From: Artocarpus heterophyllus
Lineage: Eukaryota > Streptophyta > Magnoliopsida > Rosales > Moraceae
Direction: 5' to 3'
Length of the DNA: 64,000 nucleotides
NCBI GenBank assembly: GCA_025403435.1
Contig: CM046351.1
Location: forward strand, 26,749,730-26,813,729
In this document: positions 11,207 to 22,548 of the stretch, piece after piece
Position numbering within the stretch: position 1 is the stretch's first letter
How the letters are laid out: each line of letters starts with the position of its first letter
Notes under the pieces: model-generated
What the model saw: only the letters and a program-made list of their open reading frames with translations
Told to the model about the DNA's origin: nothing
Databases searched by the model: none
Made by a program: the position numbers and the translations under genes

Positions 11207-13944
11207 ATGGCTGACCCGTACTCTAATTTCTTCACCGGTCTCTTCAAATTTAACCCTTTTCACCACAACAACAACAGCAACTCATCATCATCTGCTTCAA
11301 ACCCCTTTCTTCCTCATCATCATCATCATCGTCATCAACATCCTTATTATCATGATCATCATCATCACCACATGAACCTCTTCAACAATATCAACCAGAG
11401 CGGCAGCAGCCAGTACTACTACTCCAACACTAGTAATTTTCTCGGCAACCAAACAGTACAACAACATGTACCGGCTTCTGTACCGGTAGCCCCATCTTCC
11501 CCTCCTCTCAGAGAAGCCCTCCCACTTCTGAGCTTGATAACCAGCCCTTCAAAGCAAGAATTGGCCGAAGAAGATCAAGAAGACGAAGAAGACGACGAGC
11601 ATGAAATCAACAGTAGTTCTGCTACTAAGAACAAAAAAGATCATCATCATCAAAATATTGATGATGATCAAGATGAAGATGATGATGACAAGACTGTGAC
11701 TGTTGCACTGCACATAGGGTTGCCAAACCCTAGCGCTGAAGAGATTGCTTCCCTTCTCGCATCGGCCGGAAATAATAACAATTCTTCATCGGATCAGATG
11801 ATCACTGATAATAATCACAACAATAAAGATGATCGTCATGGTGATGGAGATAATCATGGTGATGATTTTGGGTACCCTATCACAAGGCTTAACAAGGGTC
11901 AGTATTGGATCCCTACCCCTTCACAGATTCTCATTGGTCCCACACAGTTCTCTTGCCCAGTTTGCTACAAGACCTTCAATAGATACAACAACATGCAGGT
12001 AAATTTATTTATTTTGTTTTATTTTTGTTTTGTCGATGTGTATATGTATATATGATGCTTTCAACAAAATGTTGCTTTTCCTTTTGGTTGATGATTAATT
12101 TGCTTGCCTGATTTGAATTTTTAACTGTTATCCTATGCTGGGATTTAAAGAGGAAAAAGTAAGAGTACATGACCTCTTTTTTGTGTTGTCTAGCTAGCTA
12201 TACATAATTTTTTTTTCTTTTTTTTTTTCTTTCAAGGATTTCATCATCATCATCTTCATTATCATCTTTGTTTCCCTGCAACTTTTTTTTACTTTTTCAT
12301 TTCTTTGCATGGAATTATAGGAATTGGAATTCTTTAAAAATATATGCATATTTTACACATAATCTTCTTCTTCTTCTTCTTCTTCTTTTTTTTTTTTTTT
12401 AATTTCTCTCTGATTCAAACTGAGACTGAGATAACCCGTTCCATGCCTTCCCTCCTTTATGTGATTGAACAGCACAGGCAATGTTCCTTATGCTTTTAGT
12501 ACTTTGAAGTCTGTCCTTTCACAGATTGGCAGGTTTGTATTTTAGGAACATAAAAAAATAAATACATAAGAATTTATAAAAAATATGCTTTTTTTTTTTT
12601 CTTTTTATCCAGAGGGGGAAAACAGGTCGTGAGCATATAATTAGGAAAGCCATATGTGAACCTTTAGTCTCTACAGCAAAAAAACAGTTCAAAGACATGA
12701 TGATGAAAACTCCTTACATAGGACATCAATTCATCATCATCACTATCTTCTGAATTAAGAAAATCTCAAATGTCAATAGTGGTGCTAATATTGTCCTTTT
12801 TTTCCTTTTCCCCGTTTGCAGTTATTTAATTGGGAATTATAGGGATTCCAAATATGAGTGAGAGAATACCCAAGTGGTTTTATTGCTACATGACTTGAAT
12901 ATTAAAGCAATTAGTTCTTCAAGAGGGACCTAAATAAAGTTTTGAGAAACATACAAAAAAGCCATTATTATTTTCAGTGGAAAGACCATCAATTTCAACA
13001 CATTTTTTCTGTAAATATACAATTCTATCTTCAATCTCCTCAACAAATGTGAAAAGCAATTTCCAATGTCAAGTCAAAATTAGCACTCTAAAAAGATACC
13101 CACTCTTTCTATTTGAAGGTAAATGATTTAATTTGTTTCCCTCGTTAATTTGAACTATTGTTTGATGATACTTTGCAAAAAAAAGTATATAAAAGTTATT
13201 CATGATCATCATTAGCAAAATTTTCTTTGACTACTAAAAAATTATCATGTAAAACTATATACATACACACAAGTGTGAGCGTCCTAGTGTCGTCAAATCA
13301 TGTGAATTTGTGATTGATTAAAAATCCAATAATAGATATAATATATATGGTAGTATTTTAGGTTGTGTGAATTTGTGATCGATTCAAAGCCAGTAACCAC
13401 TGCTTGATATATATATATATAAAAGTATTGCCGATCACACCGGCAGGCAGAATTTCATTTTCTTCTTGGTGTGATGAAATTAATTAATTAAATTTTCTTT
13501 TTGTAGATGCATATGTGGGGGCATGGATCTCAGTATAGAAAAGGCCCTGAATCTCTTAGAGGAACTCAGCCAACAGGCATGCTTAGGCTTCCTTGCTATT
13601 GCTGCGCGCCGGGTTGCAGGAACAACATAGACCACCCAAGAGCGAAGCCACTCAAGGACTTCAGAACCCTCCAAACTCACTACAAGAGGAAGCATGGGAT
13701 CAAGCCCTTCATGTGCAGAAAATGCGGAAAAGCCTTCGCGGTGAGAGGGGATTGGAGAACACATGAGAAGAATTGTGGGAAGCTTTGGTACTGCATTTGT
13801 GGCTCTGATTTCAAGCACAAGAGATCTCTCAAGGACCACATTAAGGCCTTTGGAAATGGGCATGCAGCTTATGGTATTGATGGCTTTGAAGAAGAAGATG
13901 AACCTGCTTCTGAAGTAGAACAAGATAACGAATCCATGCAGTAA
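11207..13944 (+). CDS. WIP2: WIP-domain C2H2 zinc-finger transcription factor (WIP2/NTT-like)
   Basis: Two exons, 11207-11998 and 13507-13944, join in phase 0 to encode 409 residues. The protein opens [20 protein letters not shown], as in WIP2/NTT, followed by His/Asn/Ser-rich and acidic low complexity. Conserved blocks are [10 protein letters not shown] (101-110), VALHIGLP (166-173) and the WIP motif at 234-236 in [12 protein letters not shown]. Four zinc fingers follow: C250/C253/H266/H270, C296/C301/H322/H327, C334/C337/H350/C354 and the CIC finger at 360-383. The tail DEPASEVEQ and ESMQ also matches WIP2. The family are nuclear DNA-binding regulators; Arabidopsis WIP2 (NO TRANSMITTING TRACT) controls transmitting-tract and root-meristem fate. 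The frame is intact with good splice sites. WIP4 or WIP5 are close alternatives, so the symbol is tentative while the family is certain. Confidence 0.93.
11999..13506 (+). other. Intron of the WIP gene, 1508 bp
   Basis: The donor is CAG|GTAAAT at 11998/11999 and the acceptor is TTTTTGTAG|ATG at 13506/13507, preceded by a T-rich tract. It is phase 0 and falls inside the first zinc finger, between Q264 and M265, so the two cysteines and two histidines of that finger lie in separate exons. The intron is AT-rich with a CTT run near 12361-12386 and poly-T runs; no nested gene or transposon was recognised. Confidence 0.9.
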
Positions 13945-14290
13945 CAAGCATACACTTCCAAAGAAAAAAAGAAAAAAACAAAAGTAGTAATAATTTATCA
14001 AAGATATATATATATATATATATATATATCTTTGTTTCTCATCTTTGTGGGAATATTAAAGGTATATATATAGCCGTTATATGCTATATATGTAAGCATC
14101 AGCTTGAACAGAAGAGCAATATGTGACTCTTCTCTTCTCCTCTTCTTCTTCTTTTTTCCTTTTTCGTTTTTCCTTTTGTCTTTGCTTTTAGTTCTTCAAG
14201 TTTCTCAGCTTCTTTAGCAATGTAGGATGGAAGCCCATGCATCATGATAGGCTAGCTAAGTTGGTTCTTTTTTTTTTTTTTTTTTGTAAA
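13945..14290 (+). other. Likely 3' UTR and end of the WIP gene
   Basis: After the stop TAA at 13942-13944 the sequence is AT-rich, with an AT microsatellite at 14004-14029 and several AATAAT/AATATT-like elements that could serve as poly(A) signals. CT-rich blocks follow near 14128-14200. The real cleavage site cannot be placed from sequence alone. Confidence 0.4.
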
Positions 14291-15642
14291 TTCATTTTGC
14301 TTTCAACTCATATTGATATATGGCTTTTCATTTTCTATCGTTTATTATCTACAACTTTTTGGTGAATATATTATTACTCGTGTATTGGCGAAATTCATGG
14401 GAAAAAGGATGTGGTTTAAATTGTAGGAAAATCTTAAAAAAAAATCTATATGGTTATCAGCTCAGAAACCGAGTGTATCTTATAAATAGAATCATGGAAT
14501 GGCGTTTCAGTTTTGGAAATACATTGAAAAGAATACTGCTTCTACTTGTTATTAAATTGTCATCTAAATTTTTGAAGAAAATTATACTCAATAAATTTTA
14601 TTTTATTAAAAATTGGTAAAATAAATCAGGCGATATTCTAGTACTTGAAAAATTAAATTTATGCTTTTTCTTTAATCAAAAAGATTTTGTGCTAAACCTT
14701 ACAGAAAAACCAAATTAAAAGGAAATGATTACTTCGAGGAAATTAGGGAAAATAAAGTGGCAGTAGTACTACTAGATAAAGACAAATTTTTCCCAAGAAT
14801 GATCTGCAGCCTCCCAATTATCTCCTGAACTTCAAATCTAATACATATATTCTTCCTATATAACACAATCTTTTGTGGGCGCGTAAAAATATATCAGATA
14901 TTGACTCTTGTCCACCAACAAAAAGGGCCAGAAAAAAAAAAGAAAAACAGAAAACAAAAAACCTTCATAGTAAGGAAAAATTTAAAAGACTGAAATTACA
15001 TATATTATTTGAATTTCAATGAGAATTAGATCAGAAGAATCTTTGAAATGAGATGACCAACGCAGCTTACACCTTTTAGGAAGTGATAATATACTCGTGG
15101 ATAATCTATCTCCCTGTGTGGGGGGATTTTTCAGCTTTGGCTTTAATAATTCAATGTTCTCTTTTTAAGATCCTCTCAAGGAGTATACTATCAAATTATA
15201 TATTAATAAAAATCTCACAAATTGTTGTGTGTATATATAACCCTTTTCAAAATATAGTTGGATTCAAAACAATCTAGTTCGAACCAATTTTGTTACACTA
15301 TTTTATCTTAGAAAGTTTAAATTAATGTTTTAAGGTTAACTGTTGGTTTGAGGTGTGTTTTCAAACGGATTAATAACCACACATATATATGAACATATAA
15401 AGGCAAACTATAAGTTCAATGGATATAAATAACTGGAGAGGACGATGTGGGGTCTGAGTATATTTGGGTTTCAGATAGGCTTTTTGATCATCATCTGCCA
15501 AATACATTATTTGGATCAGCTTTTTGTTGGGGGGATTTTGCATATGATGCTTCCTTTTGCTTTGGCTTTGGTTAGTGGAGTGAGATGATAGAAGCAGTGG
15601 TGTTTTCTTGATGGATGGAACATATACCATTTTTGTGATTCA

Positions 15643-15644
<2 letters not shown>

Positions 15645-15674
<30 letters not shown>
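15645..15674. repeat. TA microsatellite
   Basis: About 15 uninterrupted TA dinucleotides. No other feature overlaps it. Confidence 0.9.
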
Positions 15675-15678
<4 letters not shown>

Positions 15679-16540
15679 TATAATATTTTGCTTTGGAAAT
15701 TCAAAGCAGCAAATGACTAGCTTTTTCAGCAGGGGAAAGATAAGTAACATGTAGTATCACTATACACAAAAAGCTAAAAAAAAAAAAAACCAAAAGGGAT
15801 ACCTGCTTAGGATTAAATAATAAAATATTTTTGCACCAAAACATACTAACATACTATAAAATATCTTCAAGAAAAAGTAACTTTATATATATCGACTTAC
15901 ATAAATGATATTGAACAAAGATGTATGTTTAATAAAGAAATTCAGCAATAATAGTGTTAATTCATAAACATTATATCATGTTGTAATCATGTACATATAT
16001 GTATATATATTATATTGTAATTAAGCAGTACATCGGAGGCATAAATCTACCAATAATTTTAATCTGGTGTTGAGTTCAAATTTCTTACTCTTAAATAAAA
16101 GAAAAAAACAATATACAAATAAACTCTAATAAAATCTAACGTCTCAAATAAACGTTCACTGCAATCAAACTTCCATTTGAAATTGAAATGTACAGTATTT
16201 ACGTTTGGGGTTATGATTTCAACCAGATAGTTTCAAATGCAAAAAATTTAAAATAATATAAAGTAAAAATTTACTATAATGTAAGATTTTTATATATTAT
16301 AATGTACGGTTTAACCATATAGTTTCAACTCTTAACCGACCACAAATATTTTCTTATAATTAAGCACCTTATGATCTATGTGCACAAACATGACACCTTA
16401 TTATACCCATGGTATGGATAAATATATTAATTAATTAAATAATTAATTTTTATGCATAGAAATACATGGGGAGAGATCTTGTTGGCAGCTTTATATGGAG
16501 GGAGCGCGAGGATATGGTCAGCTGTATATATATATATGTA

Positions 16541-16541
16541 G

Positions 16542-16569
<28 letters not shown>
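16541..16569. repeat. GA microsatellite
   Basis: About 14 GA dinucleotides, preceded at about 16524-16536 by a short TA run. Confidence 0.9.
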
Positions 16570-16572
<3 letters not shown>

Positions 16573-17088
16573 TGAAAACTGCAAACACAGTGCGGAAGGC
16601 GAGTTGTATTGGTTGGGCTAAATTGCAACATATTACTGATACCACCTACAGTTCAAACACATATCTCTTTCCGATGGATAAACTGTAGATTGAAACGACC
16701 TTTCAATAAACTCTTTGACCATTTCTCTCCCTCTGCTGATCAAACAGCCTTGAAGAAAGAAAAAAAAAAGTTTCAGTTTTCAGCAGCAGGCCCCTGCAGC
16801 AAAGTTCTTGTTGTAAACTGAGCACATGTGTGGACGACTGGGTTTCAGGACACCATAATAATAACGACAATTTTGTATATTTTGGAGATTTTTTAAATGG
16901 ATACAAAAAAATAAGCTACTGACAGATATCTTTCTTCCGACTATTAAATTTGTAGAGAAAAAAAATTTTAATAAGATCAAACAGTCAGAATAGAATTTTA
17001 TCAACAGGTTTTCTACCCGCAAAAAACCCATATATTTTTCAAGAAAAACTAAAAACATTACAAACATAATTTTGTTGTCAGAAAATAA

Positions 17089-17250
17089 AAAGAGTATTTA
17101 AGAACTATGATTAAAATTAAAACTTTTAAATTATTATTTATTTATTTATTTATATTTTTATTTTTTATTATTATCATTATAATATGTGAGAGTTTTATAT
17201 TATAACATGTCAAAAGTTTTAATTAAAATTGATTTTGTTAAATAACCTTT
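17089..17250. mobile_element. MITE-like inverted repeat, about 160 bp
   Basis: The left end reads AAAGAGTATTTAAGAACTAT and continues TTAAAATTAAAACTTTT. The reverse complement of the right end reads AAAGGTTATTTAACAAAATC and continues TTTTAATTAAAACTTTT. The arms are therefore about 38 bp, imperfect, and separated by an AT-rich core with ATGTGAGAGTTTTATATT. The size and lack of coding fit a MITE. The superfamily is unresolved. Confidence 0.5.
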
Positions 17251-20051
17251 AAATTTGTAAGGTACAAACATGTTTATGTCTTATGTATTATTTTTCTTGT
17301 GGTGGATAGGTTGTTTGGTTTTGGTCCCTAATTTGACATGACGATCTCTCCCTCTCCCTCTCTCTCTCTCTCTCTTGTTCTTTGTAATTGAAACCCATAA
17401 GGAGATTTTGGTGCAGGGCATGGCCATGTGGGGTTACTAAATTCCTTTTGTTTACTGTTGTGAAATACAAGCCTACCCATATCAAAACAAATAGTGAACT
17501 AGACGATCAATATCCCGCCCCTTTGTTGGGGAGGAGACCAGTCCCCACCACAAATTGACTCCCTTGGGTCCACTCCTAGCTTTCTCCCTTAATACACCTC
17601 TCTCTCTCTCTCTCTCATGTTTAGAGTGTATGTATATGTATATAATATAGATATATATTACTTTTTGCTGTGCATGAGTTATACGCTACATGGGAAGTCT
17701 CTTTCTTGAAAACAACTACATACCACCCATGTACCCTACAAATGTGCTTATTACCACTCGAGAACGTTACCAAAACCCCAAAATTAAAGTTTTTTCTTTT
17801 TTCTTTTTATTTTTTAAATTAATTTAAAGGCTCTAATAAACAGGTACATGTGTTTGTGTGGGTGAGTTTAGTTAATTAAGCTAGGAAAAAAAAAAAGGTA
17901 CGTAGACTTTTCTGTATTACATACATTGACCTCTTGCATGCATCCTTTAATAATTCATGCATTATCATTGCAAGATCGGTATATATAATTCCATCTATAT
18001 CTTTTATTTCGTATAATTAATATTAGTCAGTGGAATAATATAAATAAATACCCTTACGAAGATTTTTTAAGAAACATGCTTGCTCACGTACGTAATCATG
18101 TTCCTCTTTTTTTCTTGAATCATGTTCCTCTTGTTTTGTGTCCCCAGACTGTAGCTAATTTCGACGATATTTTTGCGTTGCTTAAAATTCCAAGAACTGA
18201 CCTTTTTTTTTTTTTTTGTATCCTTCAACTTTTTCTCAAAATTCTTGATGGCAGTTTTACTGTTAAACTCCAATAAACTGTTGCCGAAACATATTTGTCA
18301 AGGAGACCAAGCATTTTTACATCGTATGAGAGAATATGTAATTAACTTTTAATTTATATTAATTTGAATTATTACCTTCTTCTGTATTCATATTCCGATA
18401 CAAAGGGGACAGTGCTGTCTCCCACTCTTTTTTGTCTCGAATCACTAGCTAAGCTTTTTCGTATTTGGAATTTGCCATATACTCGTTTTTGCCTAGGTAA
18501 CCAAACTTTTAAAAAGAATAATTTTAAATTAAACGTACGTACAAAAAGAGCATATATGTACGTACCTATATATTTTAACTGTTCTGGATATTTATAAATA
18601 ATTAGGGTATATGCTTGACATGTTAGTTGGATCCAACAATTTCAACTAACAAATAATATGAAGCTCTTAACAATTATAATAAAAAGTAAAAAATTACTAC
18701 AATTTTCAAATTAATATTTTTAGTTCCAAGCTCTTCCAAACACTTTATCAGTTCCTAATTTATATGCATTGAAATACTTTGGTCTCTAGAGTCTAGACTC
18801 CTTCTTTTTCTTCTTCTTCTTCTTCTTCTTTTCTTGCAATCTTTTCTTGCAATTACTCCCTGAATTTTCATTTTTGACTGTTTTGGTCTCTCTCCTTGAC
18901 TATGATGGATTTCTATATAACATTAAATTTTTCAAAAAATATTACTTTATAAATAGAAAATGTTTTGTCAATGTTGTTAAAAGTCCTTAAAAACCAGAAG
19001 ATGCATATCATCGCACATAGGGTTACTATTTATGTAAAATTTTTAGTTATTATTTGATAGGAATGTGTTTTCTTTGTTAAATTTTAGAAATAATATTTTG
19101 TCAATATATTTTAGTTCAGACACCAACTTCAAAAAGTATCAAAGTCTAGAAATTAATTATTTAAGAAAATTACACCAAATAGCATAGTTTCATTTCTTAA
19201 TATAAGTAAATAATACACTTTTAAAAATATTTAAATGCATCACATTTGTGAAATTGTGTGCTTTTTTTAAATACTTGAATTTTTAATTTTATCTCCTCCT
19301 CCCTCCTTCTTGTTCTTCTTATATTTCCTTTTGTTTTTGTTTTTCACTCTCTCTACTACTTGGTGTTTCTCTCTATGTCATTTTATATAAAAATAAATTT
19401 CATTTTAATTTATGTTGATTATTTACTAAATACTAATACCTACTTGTCTATTTATTTTTATTTGCAATTAATGATGGCCTAGTTTCCTCCTTCTCCTATT
19501 AATTTCCAAAAAAAGCTTAAAAATTATAGAGCTAATAATTGCAGGGACTAATAACCCAAAATTTTAATATGTGCATGCGGGATACCTTGTTGCGTTTTTT
19601 TCCCATTTGGACCACGTTACTTGTATTCTTTTTGGATTGTTTGTCTATCTGTCTCTCCAATAGTAATTTTACCGTATAATTACCAAGAATTCATTTGATA
19701 TTAGGTAATGAAGTTGATAAGTAAAACTATGTCCATTAAAAAGAAAACTTATGTCCGTACATTTTCTGATCACTTTGACATGAGTTTTACATTATAATAA
19801 ATAAAAGCTTTGGTTAAAACTGATTTTGTCAAATAAGTAAACACCCTTTGAAAGTTAATCGAATACGTATGCTGTAACGAAAACAACTTGTAGCATATAC
19901 AAATTTATACTAGGTGCCCAAAAAAAGCACTTTCTTACATAAAATTTGAAAGCAAACTTTTTAAATTGTTATCCTAGTTGAGTAGGTTGTAGTATATATG
20001 GCATGATAACTAATTAAAATATGACAAGCAAAATTCCAAGCGAACATCAAA

Positions 20052-20113
20052 GTCGTTGTAGTATAGTGGTGAGTATTCCGCTTGTCAACCGGGTTTAATC
20101 CCCGGCAACGGCG
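20052..20113 (+). pseudogene. Truncated tRNA-Asp (anticodon GTC) pseudogene
   Basis: The 62-nt stretch starts GTCGTTGTAGTATAGTGGT and ends CCCGGCAACGGCG, which match the acceptor stem, D-arm and 3' end of plant tRNA-Asp(GTC). The 5' acceptor strand GTCGTTG pairs with CAACGGC (one G-T pair). A normal tRNA-Asp is about 72 nt. Here the anticodon loop TTGTCAA is followed almost at once by the T-arm, so the 3' strand of the anticodon stem and the variable loop are deleted. The B box reads GGGTTTAATCC, with two changes from GGGTTCGATCC. A T run follows at 20121-20126. It cannot fold a normal anticodon arm, so I read it as a pseudogene. Confidence 0.8.
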
Positions 20114-20362
20114 ATTATTATTTTTTAATAAATTTTTATAATTGAAAACAAATGCTTAAAAAATAAAATGGCAAATATATCTGTACTTCCTTTAAGTAAT
20201 AAATTAGACGGTACAAAAGAGCATATAACCCAACTTTTGTACTAGAACTACAAAAGTTTGTTTATGGTATTTTCTGAGGATCACGATCAAGTTTTACATT
20301 ACTAGGTAGCCTTACTTTCTCTTTTCCTTATAAGTTGTATAAACTATAAAGTTATCAGGCAG

Positions 20363-20426
<64 letters not shown>

Positions 20427-21623
20427 TATCTAGTATAGGAATCCACTCTACACTGCCTCAAATCGCATTGGAATACATTAGAAGTTAATATATGCAATCA
20501 TCAAATTAAAGTCAAATTAAGGTAAATCGAAACCTTGCTTTTCAGCGGAATTATGGCTATATCGTAAGCTAAAGTGAAATATTTGTTACACTCGAAAATA
20601 ACCAACCATAAGAAGGCAGATTTCATGCTACTGTTAATCCTCAAAAGTATATGAGACAACTTTGTCCGAGAGGCCCCAATGACTAAAAAGGAAAAGGGAA
20701 AAAGGCAAAACTAATCTTGACCCCATTATAATCACTTTCGAAAAAGGAAAGGAAAAAAAGGGATAAAAAATATGTAAAACAAAGACTATAAGAGGAAAAC
20801 AAAAACCTTCTTTTGGACTATATACCTAGAGACCTCTTTAATTATTTCCTATGAACATTTTATCCATATATATATATATATATTATGGAATAAATGTTTT
20901 TATCCATTTTCTTCTGTTAAGTTAAAGCTTTCTTGCTTTGATGCCCGGACCAAGTTGTGGGTAATTTGGTATCTTCTTATAGGGAATATATTAAGATGGA
21001 AACTTCAAATTGAAGAGACTGAGTATACTTTCTTTAGAACATAAACAAATTAAGAGAAAGAGAGAGAGAGAGAGAGATAAAAGGACCGGGGGGAAGTTAA
21101 GCTTGACGTTCTCTCAAGATGACTAATATATAGTGAATGAAATGTATAGGAATTGAGTACTTTCAAAAAAAAAAAAAAAATTGAGACAGCATAATGAAGG
21201 TCTACTTGCAAGAGATCCTGCATAGTTTAAAGATAAAATATCCAAAAAGCCAAAAGAAATCCACAACTTTCTAACCAAAAAAAATAAAAAAGAATAAAAA
21301 AATAAAGTAAAAAGAAAGAAAGAAATCATAACACAAGGGGCACTTATTAAAAGGTACGTAAAGAGACCTAAGCCACACGAACAATCCCCCAAAAAAAAGT
21401 ACTTTAAAGTATCATACACATTCCCTGCTCTTATTTATCTTCAACACACTAACAAAAAAGGAGACGTATTTTCGTTTCAAGAAAAATATCCAGAAGAATT
21501 ATGTTATATTTGCATTTTTTTTGTTCGTTAAGAAACTAGTTAATGATGATGCCTCAGCATTAATCTTGGCTTAATTTGCTGGTGATCGCAAGTATAATAA
21601 ATAAAGTGATACTAAAATAGAGC

Positions 21624-21657
<34 letters not shown>

Positions 21658-22282
21658 GTTCTCGATGGTTTTGATTAAAGCTTTGGTGGGCCAAGTGAAA
21701 ACTATGAAGGAGAGGTAGGGACCAGATGTATATGATAAATCCTAGGTGCATATATCTTTCTCAAACGAAATGAAAGAAGAAAAATAAAAGAGGTGATCAG
21801 GAGAACTTTTTCTTTCAAAAAAGAGCTCCTTCACCAGCTTCCAAGAAGGATCCTATCCTTGGAATTAATACGTAATAGAGAAAAGCAGAAAAGAAAAGGT
21901 CGTAGAGAAATTTTGAGTCCCATCCCAGATTAATTAATTGTACATAGGGTTTTTAGCATTTTCTCCCTAACTATTTGGTTTTAATAATTTGCTTTTAATT
22001 TTGACATTTTTTCCTTTAACTTTATAAATCATTGTAACGCACCCCATATTGAATTTATGGCTATCAAATTGGGAAACAAAAAAGTCAATGACCATTTCAT
22101 GTGAAGATGAAAAGCACATCTCCAACTAAAAATCTCCAATTTTCAATTCAAACCTTAACATAATTTACTTAAATCTTCAAATCAACCCCCAATTCAACCC
22201 TAACTAAGCAAACATATAGTACATTGCAACAAATTTAGAAATTTGAGGTAGAATACTAAATTTAAAAGTACTCATGGCCATA
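20114..22282. other. Intergenic DNA with microsatellites
   Basis: No gene is supported. The interval includes the CT/AT compound repeat at 20366-20419, a short GA run near 21058-21078 and a TA repeat near 21624-21645. From about 21925 the base composition becomes more even, with C-rich phrases near 22190-22200 and a palindrome array at 22283-22370, suggesting that 21925-22548 belongs to an unrecognised element. Confidence 0.45.
20366..20419. repeat. Compound CT then AT microsatellite
   Basis: About 15 CT units run directly into about 12 AT units. It is one of the longest simple repeats in the window. Confidence 0.9.
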
Positions 22283-22370
22283 CGAGCTCACGGCCTCATG
22301 AGCTCACCACATCAAGCGAGCTCAGTGAGCTTGCAGTCTCGTGAGGTCGCAACCACGTAAGCTCACAGCC
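22283..22370. repeat. Array of GAGCTC-centred palindromic motifs
   Basis: Within 90 bases occur CGAGCTCAC, TGAGCTCAC, CGAGCTCAG, TGAGCTTGC, CGTGAGGTCGC and TAAGCTCAC, spaced roughly 15-25 bases. The core GAGCTC is a perfect palindrome, and extended copies approach GTGAGCTCAC. The flanking sequence is not recognised as a named element. The layout resembles the GGCAGGCCGA arrays elsewhere in the window, with a different core. Confidence 0.6.
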
Positions 22371-22548
22371 TTTGACCTTTTAACTTTCTAAATCCTTCAC
22401 TCCATTGATGCATATTCTTTTTCCCTTGTTCTGCCAGTCCTGAACTTTATGAAATATCTTGCTTCAACTAACTATCCCATGAGATATGAACCCTCTATAG
22501 TGACTACTCAAGTAACAACTATCTCGCATATCACCAAACGTTAAGAAA

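Larger units (their letters stand above)
14291..20051. other. Intergenic AT-rich DNA with microsatellites
   Basis: No protein-coding gene is supported; the short open stretches encode low-complexity or unrecognisable peptides. The region holds TA repeats (15645-15674), a GA repeat (16541-16569), CT repeats (about 17344-17375 and 17600-17617), a CTT run near 18806-18832 and the MITE-like repeat at 17089-17250. A phrase near 19770-19850 (TGAGTTTTACATTATAATAA, and further on CTGATTTTGTCAAATAA) resembles the right half of that MITE-like repeat and is probably a decayed relative. Confidence 0.5.

Noticed and set aside
13480..14001. Minus-strand open frame opposite WIP exon 2
   Set aside because: It is the antisense of conserved zinc-finger codons and has no recognisable domain; the plus strand explains the conservation.
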